64,000 bases of DNA from Centroberyx gerrardi (taxonomy: Eukaryota > Chordata > Actinopteri > Beryciformes > Berycidae): contig NC_136000.1 in NCBI RefSeq assembly GCF_048128805.1, forward strand, positions 15,532,854 through 15,596,853, in the 5' to 3' direction. The notes below the pieces were generated by a model. That model was not told the origin of the DNA, made no database searches, and saw only the letters and a list, made by a program, of their open reading frames with translations. The position numbers and the translations under genes are program-made. This document shows positions 48,467 to 58,339 of this stretch, piece after piece (within the stretch, counting starts at the first letter, position 1; the number at the start of each line of letters is the position of its first letter).

Positions 48467-51400
48467 ATGACAATGGAGAGACCCAGCCTTCAGCGGTTAT
48501 TTTCGGCGTGTGATGTGAACAAGTCTGGCACTATCGAGTACGAGGACTTCACCGTTGTTTGCCGAGAGCTGAATGTTCCGGAGAATGAGATCAAAACTTT
48601 GTTCAACAAGTTCGACCCGCACGCGGACGGATACATCGATTACGGAAACTTTTCGTCGAGGTTTCAAGAGGTTTCCGAGACGTTAGACCTGGCGTCCTTC
48701 GGCGGAGGGTCTTCCCAGAGTCAAGGCGGCCCGTGGGACGAGTTTGTGGGCAGGATAGATGGTGCAGGTGCTCTCCTCTCCGAAAGGCAAGTCCCAGCCG
48801 GCTGTCGATCAGCTCCGTGCTAACCAGGATGTAGATACTGTGTTTACTGTATCGGCATGTGCCAAACCGTGTTTCTATTTTTTTTAGGTTTCTAGGAATT
48901 ATCATTGTGGGAACTCATTATGTTTCTATGGATTTCTATGTATTATTGTTATTTATTCTGTCCAATATCTCAGGCACACAGGGAACTTTTTTCTTTTTTG
49001 TGTGTGTGTGTAACTTGGCACAAAGATAGTCTGGTGACTCATAACTGTCTTGGACATAAAGAATGGTGCTGATTGGTCCATAGGGGGCGCTATAATAAAA
49101 TCTCAAATTCTAAGGATCAGTTATAGAGATGTGAAACTTTACACTTACAAATGTGTATGTGGACATGCTGAACATTTTTGCCTCTAGGACCCATAATGTC
49201 AATATCAATTTTTGGAATCCATTTTGGATTTTTTGAAAAACCTTTAAAATCCACCTTCTTATGAACCGCAGGTCAGAATGGCACGAAATGTGGCAAGTAC
49301 ATTAATTGGGTGTGTTAGGATTTGCACCAAATGTTCAACTGACTGTACAATCTTAACAAAGTCAGTCAATCCACTTGAAATTTTATGGGTTGGTCAGAAA
49401 CATAATTTTAAAGATGTCTACCAAGCCACATGTTAATCTGTTAAGATTTGAAGAAAATACACCCATTTGAACTTCTGTTGTTTAATAACAAAGACTCTAA
49501 TACCCACAATGCCTTGTGGGGCAGTGAAGGAACTCTGTATTCTTTGTCACTCTGTGCTAACCTCCTCATTATTATATATATTTTCTTTTCTACTCCCATA
49601 GTCTTAGGGAGCAGTTGGCTGAATTGTACCAGGCCATCCACTCCTCTGCAAACACGGCTCTGCTGCAGCAGTATGAGGACGTCATCCACTCTCTCATCAA
49701 TCAAAGCATGGACCACAGACTGGAGAGCGAACAGCTGGAGAGCAGTTTGAAGCGGTAAGAACAAGTGTCTGCATCTTCAAAACATTAAGGGCTGCAGTAT
49801 ATGGGGCTGGTACAGCTCCAGGCCGTTCAGTACTTTAATCTTTAAACCTGCATGGGTAAAAGGAAAAACAAAACAATGGGAATGGTTATGGACCTAGAAT
49901 TAATCACATCATATAGTGTTATAGAAGCTGAAGGACACCAGGTTTATGGAGTGAGATTTGTGCCACCAGACAACTGAATTGTGTGTGATCAGTGAAATTG
50001 AATGTTGGCATTTGAATCTGAATTTAAAAAAATAACCTGTGTTTTCTTGTTTGAAATTAAATTGTTCAATATTCAATTGATTCGTATTGGGATTCGTAAA
50101 CTGTGAATGTTCTTCCTGAAACAGTTAGTTTTGAACACAGAGCAGTGGAGCATTACTGCCCTCTTGTGGCTGAAAACCAGACAGAGTCAAACAGGGAGCA
50201 TAAACCCCAAACACTGACCCACCTCAGCAGCTAGTGGGGTCTTTCAGTGTTGATGCAGTTTAATATGCTATCTGATGGTCTGTTAGCTTGTTCACTAGTC
50301 AATATGTTGAGATAGCAATTTTTTTTATTGCCTGTTGGTTAGTAAATTATTTAGACAAGCACAGGAGAAAAAAAGTAGACCAAACTTTGATAGTTGGATC
50401 CAAGTTTCCAGATTTCCAGTTTTTCAGTTTTTTATTCTCTTGCCTCTCAGGGCTTCTGTAGCCAGTTTGATTTATCTGCAAGCTACTGCTTTTCCTAAGT
50501 ACCTGGAAGTTGCCACAATCTGAAATGTTTTCAAGAGTTGAATTTGAAATCAGGCTTTGAAAGGTTGAGTAGAGTTTGCAAATTTGTAATATGTATTGTA
50601 TAGCAGTAATTTGATAGCAATTTAAAACTGTTTTTCAATGACACTGTCACTAAATATTGACTGCATAAACACCAGTTCAGTTAAAAAAAACTCAAATCAA
50701 ACTCAAATGCCAACATTCAGTTTCTCTGATCACATACAAATTCTGAACACATAATTCAAAGGGTTAGGGTCTGGTGGAACTAATCTCATCCCATACAAAT
50801 TCAAGGATGGAGCCATAAAGCCATAGGCTTGATTGCCTGGGACCTATTCCCATTAAAGTGATTTTATATTAAACTTACCCTAACCCAGACAGCCCATTGT
50901 TTGAACTTATGAATCTAAAATGTTTTCAAGATTCACAAAATTACCCAACTGCCAAGGATTGGGTTGGGACTCCCAGCACAATCTGACTGAATCTTTTATG
51001 AAGCTGCTCATTTAGGTTCAAATACAGAAATGATTGTCTTGTTCTGATATCAGTCCTCCTCAGATCAGATGGCTGTAGATGGAAGACACTTGACCAAAAT
51101 GAGCCCGACTGAATGATTAACTATATAAGATTTGTTACAGCGGTTACTACATAACTGATATTAAGGTTGAACAACAGGGATTGTGAATACCGTGTAAATG
51201 CTTCTGAATGTTTAAGGAAGATGTGAATGAAGATGTGAATGAAAATGTTTTGATAATTTCCTTCCTTGTTCTCTTCAAGGAAGATATCTCTTATACAACA
51301 CCTTGAATCGACTAATGAAATTCTAATCCCACACATGGGAGGGGTTTGCATCTAAGCTCTTTTTTGTTTTGTGTCTAGACTCTCTGTTTTTTTTTTTTCT

Positions 51401-54214
51401 TTGTTTTGGTTCAGTAACCATGAGAAAGGTGACATTCCATATTCAAGGAAGTAGGAACACTTAAATGTGTTGCTCTGCCAGTTTTTCTTCCTCCCCTACA
51501 AACTGGAGAAACGCCCATTCATATTCCCAGGCACTGCTGAAATAAATGGACCCTTGAAATCTTGATGCAAAACTACTCCTAAAAATAGAACTTATGTGAG
51601 GCTACACTGTCACTTTTGAGAAATCTCACATATAACCTTGTGCACCTCTGGAATCTGCTTTTCAAAGGCCCTCCCTCCCTCGGCTGTGATTGGTTCACGC
51701 GCTGTCATCTGACGAGAGCAAAGCAGGCATAACTGCAGCGTGTATGAAGTCACTCTCAAATCAGTCAAGTAGATAGCTACTAGTTGTTTTTTTATCTAAG
51801 CTGTTACAAGTGAATATGGATTTTTATTTTTATCCCTACTAATACTGAAATTGGCGACTATATTAATCTCTGGGACTGTTGTTGGAGAATTTTGCTTTGC
51901 TTCGGCAGCAGAGAGACTGCCGACACAAACCTGAGCTTACATACAGTATGTGTTCAAACAGAACGGAGGAGATGAACAACAGTCAGCTGGCAGAACTGGA
52001 AGACGATATACAGCAACAACTTGCCAGAGTAGAAGAGAGGGTGAGAGAAGAGGTGAGTCTGATACCAAGGATTGTTCATAGTGGACTGTTGCTCTTGTGA
52101 TTTATTTGAAGTTTAATAGATAAATAGATCCTCTAATGGATACAATTAGATGATTTGTCTGTTGTATAAACTTTCATTCAAAGATACAATATATGTGGAA
52201 ATAGCCTAAATAAGTTGATTCATTTTTAATTCCATAGTGAAGTGAAGGGCACTTCACCCTGCAGCCCTCTCCATTGCTTCTTGCGAGTTACCTGCATATT
52301 TGTGACACAGAATACAGCAGCAGGCTACATGTCTCACAAAGAGCCTCTGTACCGTCAGATGAAAGCCCCTCTTCAGTTCCTGAGCCAGTGGGCACTTTTA
52401 ACTGCTTGGGTTTCATGTTTTGCAGGGGCATAAGAAAATGGAGGGAATCATGGCTACCGTGCAGAGGAGGCATGACAACGAGGTTGCAGACCTGCATGCA
52501 ACTGTGGACAGGCTGTTAAAGGTTGGTTTCCATAGACGACATGCAAGATGATTTATCCATAGCAAAGTGATTGGTGGAGATGGCATAATGGTTTCTTACA
52601 ACATGAACATGAAAAAGAGTGAAAAGAAAGCCACTTTACCTGACAGAGTACGATAAATCAAGGCACTCTTGTATGGGGAGTTCTGTCTTGATTTCTGGAA
52701 AAACCCAGCCTCTCCATACATAGTGTTGTTATTTTCCAACTTTTTCAAATTTTTTTAGATGACCTGTCAGAGAGCACCTTGTTTACAGGTCCATGAGTCT
52801 GGTGTGGCCAATGTGTGTAAGCAGGGATGTAAAGTAACTCACTCACTCACTGTTAGCCTCACAGAACTTGAATGGATAGAACGGTCTTTCCCATTCAAAT
52901 CAACGTTCCTGGATAGTTGGAGCGGCGGCCATTTTTATTTGTATCGTTGGGCTGGCTTCTGTATGAACTGACGTACAGCAAGTCGCTGAGGCAGGAGGTT
53001 TTGCACCAAGGGCCAAAGCAGTGGAAAACTGGCTTTGCAGCTGAATGGAGTTGCTACTCACACCACCACTAGGTGGTGGCCTTTTACAAGCTGCTTCTGT
53101 CTTTTTGAGTCGGTCAAAAGTTGTGACATCTGTGCAGTTAGTGGAAGTGGTTATAGTTGAGTTAATCTGCAGCTGATGTCTGTTAGCTATTTGAAGTTAG
53201 TGAATGCTAACATTTCTTCTCCACTAAAGTTAGGCTAAGCTATGTTAGTTTATTTAAGGGGCTGAAGTTGATCTAGCACAATCTTTGATAATGCTACGTT
53301 AACCTCGTCACTAGCGTCAGCTTTCCATTGAGTTTTGACAATTTGCTAAGCACTCGTGCAACAGACACATCTGCACCATTCTCAAGCAAGTGTGACACAC
53401 TTTACAGCCTGAATGCCTGGACTTGCGTTGTCACCATAGCGACCCTTAAATTGCCATAGTCACCAGTTTATGGTGTACCAGCCAAATTACCATAGCAAAC
53501 GGTAGACTGCTCTATCCATTCGAGTTCTGTGGTTAGCCTATATGACCCCTAGTGGCCATTAGGAGGCATGGCACTGTCTCCAGAAGACACACTGAACCAG
53601 GATCAATAACTGGCCTCTTCTCTGCACTACTGCTGAACTGTATAGGCTGCTTCACATCTGTGACACTGTGTTGGCTTATCAACCACATCTAAACATGTAT
53701 AATTAACAAAATGCTCATGAAAATGTTTATGCTCAAGAGCCAAGAGGAATCTGAACTCAACCATTCAAAGGAGGAAGTTGTCAGACTGAACAGACAAATC
53801 AGTGATCTTACACAGGTATGTAATGATTGGACTAATTACTGTAGGAACTAAATATTTATATCAAATGATGCACATGCTGTATAGCATTGTTCCACTTATT
53901 CTCTTCCTCTCCTCAGGAAAACGAGCAGCTGCGGAGCTCTCTGGTGAAAGCCCAGACAGACATTTCCGTTCTGCATTCAGAGCTCGACAAGCTGAAGAAC
54001 ATGTACGCAGATCAGAAGGTTCAACATGAAAGGTTCTTACTCCACTCAGTTCATGTCTGATTCACATAGTAAACCCAATGCACTGTAGAATGCAAACAGT
54101 GTGGTTTGTATGTGTTTACAGAGAAAGTGATGAGTTGAAGAGGATGGTCATAGAATACCAGTCTTACTCCAATCAGATTCAGATTCTCCAGTAAGTCTGT
54201 CTGGCAGTTGATGC

Positions 54215-54252
<38 letters not shown>

Positions 54253-56993
54253 TCCAGTATGGACATTTGGTGAGGAATGTTTTACTGCATTTGAATCAAG
54301 CATGCATTGAGAATCATTTCCAAGCACACTTTATGTGTGTGTTTACCACTATACCTGGGTCAAATAGTGTTTCATCGCTGTTGGGTGAAAACCTTTTATT
54401 TCTAAATGTCAACTTTTCAGGAACTAAGAAATATAGTCTTTTAGCTTGACCACCATGCATTTCATCAAATTTGTATCCAATGTGTTTTGAAAGGGTTTCA
54501 TTAGCACCAAATATCATAGAATTTCCTCAACTCCATAAAGAAGAGTTAAAACATCAAAATATTTTCTTTTTCACAACAACAGCAATTTGCAAATAATTAT
54601 TAGCGCCCAACCTACTTGGACTACCAAATGGACAGGCTTTAGTGTATCGGGACAATCCAGGTTGTGTGAGGCACATAGTAAATCACATAAAAGTTATACT
54701 AAATTGACTTAAAAATAGTTTCCAGTGATAGTGTCAATTTTCTGTTAGTCATTGTAAAGTGTGTCAAATGGCACTCATCTTAAGTTAAAACAAATACAAA
54801 GTACTACTTGACCCAGTTGTGTATACCACACATCCATTGTGTAAAGATAAACATGATCAGCATCTGACCTTTTCTCTGATTTCCTTACACACACACTGTC
54901 AGGCAAATGAACAAAAAGCTGTATGACAGTAATGACGGGCTGCGCTCTGCATTAGCCAGTGAAGCCGTGGCAGCTAAAAGGAGGGTAAGTCCCTTGTTTG
55001 TAGATGACACATTTCCTCATACATATTGGCTCCACATCAGACGGATGCTGACAGTAAATTGTTTTCATTTGTTCAAGTCTGAAAACTGTTTCCTCTGTGA
55101 CATTCAACACCCTCAGTTCTTTGTGTTTTATCTGCCAAACAGCTATCTCCCCAAAATGAAATCCCAGCCAGAAGGATGAAGCCCCTCCGACAAAGCACAC
55201 TCAACCACAGCAGGTTTACAAATGTCTTGTCCACTCCTCTCTGGATCTACGGATTGATCTTGGTGAATTAAATCAATGTCACAGCTAAAACCAACATGTG
55301 TGTGTGTCCGTGTTTTGGTGCAGTTCAGAGCAGGATTCCAGTAAGTCGGCCTACTGCCATGTGACCAGCTGGGCTGATAAGTACCTGGACAGTGGAGTCG
55401 CCCTGCCGATGGACACAGCTGAAAGCTCAGGCAGTGATTATGACAGCGATGACAGTAGAAACTCGGTGGAAACTGTGCACCACAGTTACTCGTATGTCCC
55501 GTCCGATGTTGAGGTTAGGACAACACCAGGCGCAAACACCAAGTCACATAATGCTGATGTGCTCGTAAGGTATGGGGATTTGACATTTCTTTGTATTTTC
55601 TTGTCTGTTACATATCAGATATCTGATGTGAAATCTGAGGCTACGTTGTCGGTTGCCCCTAGCAAAGCCAGTTCCATTGCATCATCATTACGAAGACGCT
55701 TGTCTGCCTTTTCCACAAAGGTAAAAACGGTTAGCCTTTTAATGCATGATGCCTTTTTAGAGTTAATGCCACAATCTAAAAGAAAGTCCATATGAAATTG
55801 GGTAAGCTCGTGTTGTTTTTGTTCCTTGTTACAAAGCCGTCAGACGCAGACATAGTAGAAAATGAGGAGCCGGCTCCAATGTACCGTCTGGTTTTAGCCG
55901 GAGATGCAGGAGCTGGAAAGTCCAGCTTCCTGCTGCGGCTGACGCTCAACGAGTTCAGAGGAGATATTCAGACAACACTGGGTGAGTGCCACAACAAACA
56001 TACCACATTCAATAAACAAAACTCCCATGCAGTCTTTTGGGATGACAGCCTGATTTCAGATTCACTTTTTAATCTTGAAACATCTGGTATTTGAATCTCA
56101 GGGGTTGATTTCCAAATCAAGAAGATGCTGGTGGACGGAGAAAAGACGAGCCTCCAGATATGGGACACAGCTGGGCAAGAGAGGTAGTGAATTAACTCTC
56201 ATAATGTTCATCAAGGAAGTAAGAACAGGGAAAAAATACGATGATGTCAATTAAAACTGGTTCCAAATAATTGCTCAGGAATGCAGATGACGCTTGGCTT
56301 AACGTTGTTTTCCATTTACTTTAGGTTCCGCAGTATTGCCAGGTCCTATTTCCGTAAAGCTCATGGAGTCCTGCTGCTGTATGACGTTACTTCAGAAAGC
56401 AGCTTCCTTAATGTCAGAGCATGGGTGGATCAGATTCAGGTATGTGTGATAAGGGCGAATGACGAACAATTGCCAAAAAATATAGGAATATACAGTTAAC
56501 AATGCCCTTGGTTACACAGGACTCAACAGAAGAGCAAATCCCAATGTGCGTTATTGGAAACAAGGTGGATCTCCGAGAAACGCTCGCGGAGGGAAGCTGC
56601 GTGAGCACTGTGCACGGGGAGAAGTTGGCCAAGGTGCGTTCCTTATTTCACCCGACTAAAAACCTGTCCTGCCTCCCACTGGTGTCTAAACAAATTGAGG
56701 GAAATCGAGCGTGTCGATCCTTTTTCTTGCAGGCGTACGGCGCCTTGTTCTGCGAAACCAGTGCCAAAGAGGGAACCAACATCGTCGAGGCTGTGCTTCA
56801 CCTGGCGAGGTAGGAGAGTTTAGAGTTTCAGTATTCTGTCCTTCACGAGCCGTGGCAACACTTCAACAATTTTCTTTTTTCCCCCCACAGAGAAGTAAAG
56901 AAAAATGTAAAACTGAGGCGGCAGTCGGATTCTCAGGTCAAATTGAGTCCAGCCAATCCGAAGAAGACGCTGAACAGCTGCTGTGGACTTTAG
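48467..56993 (+). CDS. rasef: RASEF (Rab45), EF-hand / coiled-coil / Rab GTPase (17 coding exons)
   Basis: Join of 48467-48786, 49602-49754, 51962-52052, 52426-52521, 53738-53815, 53917-54032, 54122-54190, 54903-54984, 55143-55213, 55324-55513, 55619-55720, 55837-55981, 56102-56183, 56325-56439, 56520-56633, 56733-56809 and 56891-56993. All phases agree, giving 667 aa (human is about 740). The EF-hands have loops at 16-27 ([12 protein letters not shown]) and 50-61 ([13 protein letters not shown] at position 12, so probably weak). A coiled coil spans about 110-335 and a Ser/Asp-rich linker about 359-430. The GTPase starts near 471: P-loop GDAGAGKS 478-485, switch I region with TT at 502-503, WDTAGQE 525-531, NKVD 584-587, ETSAK 616-620. 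The C-terminus CCGL is a Rab-type geranylgeranylation site. The family acts in perinuclear membrane traffic. Intron 1 begins with GC. Exon 3 could start at 51947 instead (also in frame), and exon 10 could end at 55564 (also phase 0). Confidence 0.95.
48787..49601 (+). other. rasef: rasef intron 1, with dispersed repeat at about 48960-49440
   Basis: The donor is AAG followed by gcaagt and the acceptor is CTCCCATAG. The interior from about 48960 to 49440 includes AGGGGGCGCTATAA, GTGAAACTTTACAC and TTTTGCCTCTAGGACCCA. I recognise these from an abundant teleost interspersed repeat. Class and borders are not resolved. Confidence 0.55.
49926..50790. mobile_element. element with long inverted arms in rasef intron 2
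   Basis: The arm at about 49935-50030 (ending AATGTTGGCATTTGAAT) is the imperfect reverse complement of the arm at about 50690-50795 (ACTCAAATGCCAACATTCAG at 50701). Both include a TGTGTGATCA/TGATCACATA pair and a CCACCAGA/TCTGGTGG pair. The 650-bp spacer has no ORF of note. It looks like a decayed non-autonomous DNA transposon. Confidence 0.5.
51660..51961 (+). promoter_or_regulatory. rasef: possible internal rasef promoter
   Basis: A GC-richer patch, CCCTCGGCTGTGATTGGTTC (about 51674-51693), contains an inverted CCAAT box inside the 2.2-kb intron 2. About 260 bp downstream an in-frame ATG (51948) opens [11 protein letters not shown], which runs straight into exon 3. A transcript starting here would encode RASEF without EF-hands. 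This is inferred from sequence only. Confidence 0.25.
52855..53540. mobile_element. element with short terminal inverted repeats in rasef intron 4
   Basis: CAGAACTTGAATGGATAGAA (52862-52881) and TCTATCCATTCGAGTTCTGT (53512-53531) are near-reverse complements about 650 bp apart. The interior repeats several CCATAG and TAGCG motifs and has no coding capacity. Probably a non-autonomous transposon remnant. Confidence 0.45.
54214..54251. repeat. (TTG)n trinucleotide repeat
   Basis: About 12 TTG units begin 24 nt after the donor of the rasef exon that ends at 54190. Confidence 0.95.
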
Positions 56994-57330
56994 ACATTGA
57001 TGCCAATAGATATTTCTCGCTGGGACGGAGCAATGAAGGACACCGTATGATTTTATTTTTTGATGAAGAACATGTTTGTCTGTTCCAATATATCAACCAT
57101 TGCAAGGGTATTTCCTTATGTGTATGTTTTAAACCTTTAAATATTTAAATCGCAGCCTTTTGGTAAATGTTTAAGATTAATTCTCTGATCAAAAGTGAAG
57201 GTTTCTATTGTTGAAAAATCAAGATGTATGAATATCAAACGCACTTCATACAAACAAAATCATGCTTTTATTCTTTTAAAGTTTTGTATATATTTAGTAA
57301 TAAATAAAAACAATGGTGCCTCAATTCAGA
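56994..57330 (+). other. rasef: rasef 3' UTR with polyadenylation signal
   Basis: AT-rich non-coding sequence follows the TAG at 56991-56993. An AATAAA at 57303-57308 is the first strong polyadenylation signal. Another occurs at 57960 but lies within the region expected for the opposite gene's 3' UTR. Confidence 0.5.
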
Positions 57331-58339
57331 TGCAAATGAAGTATTTTTAAATTATTTCTTCAATCATACTCAAGTTTGAGCATTGATTCCACTGAAATAA
57401 ATGAGCATGGTTTTCAAGCCCTGTCTCAAATTTTACTCTATTCCCACAGATTATTGTTTTATTTTATTTTTTAAAAATTTGGACTTGATAAATGGAGACA
57501 TGGTTACTGTAATAGAAAAGTAGATTTACCTGGTTCTTAAAAAAAATTAAAGAAAATGACAAGTAATTTTTTTTTTTTTTTTTACCATTTTATTAAGCAT
57601 CAGTGCATGACATTGCAGTTTTGACACACTTATTGACACAGTATGTATTTTGAATATTTTCCAGCAGTTTTGCTTGGTATATGTCGGCATGCATACAGTG
57701 AAATATCAGATGGTGGAAAGAATTTCTGTCATTAATCCTGCTGAATGTTTTACCAGATTCTGATGTTGAAAGTGTGATTCACTAGCTAAGACAAGTTTGT
57801 GTAGCTTGGCTACAGTCTTCAAATGGGGAACTTTAAAATTGCAGGTCCCCTTATTTTTTTTACATGATAATCTGTATTACAAGAACATATTCCAGGACTC
57901 TTTTTTTTAAATTTATTTTTATGTTTTTTAATGACAAAAACAAATGTAATCCCTTTCACAAATAAAACTCCCTAATAGACCCCAAAAATAGACTTTACTG
58001 GACAGATGACCGTGTCAAACCTCTTTCTCATGGGTCAGCGTTAATCTCTTATTGTATTGTGAATGCATACAATGCTGTACTATCTTCATTTTTCTGATAA
58101 CAATTTGATAAATAGAACCTTTCAGTGAAGCGTCATTATTCTACCCTGTTAACATACACAAATACAACTTCACCATCAGCAGCCTTTGGCCATTTTTCAG
58201 TGCAAACCTCATCTCATATCTTCACAGCAGAACAGACAATTCTTTTGAACTGAATTCATGAAGTGGACCGGAGAGGATATTTAGCTTCTGCAGATGATGA
58301 TAATGATGATGGTTTTCCCAGTGCTTTCTGCAGAAGATG
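57331..58339. other. convergent gap between rasef and FKBP gene
   Basis: AT-rich sequence between the two 3' ends, including T17 at 57567-57583. Most of it is probably the minus-strand 3' UTR. No ORF of interest. Confidence 0.5.
57588..57593 (-). terminator. candidate polyadenylation signal of the FKBP gene
   Basis: On the minus strand AATAAA is followed within 5 bases by a run of 17 A residues. An alternative signal is at 57912-57917. Either would give a 0.4-0.75 kb 3' UTR. The genomic A-run directly after the signal could also mark an old retroposed end. Confidence 0.35.
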
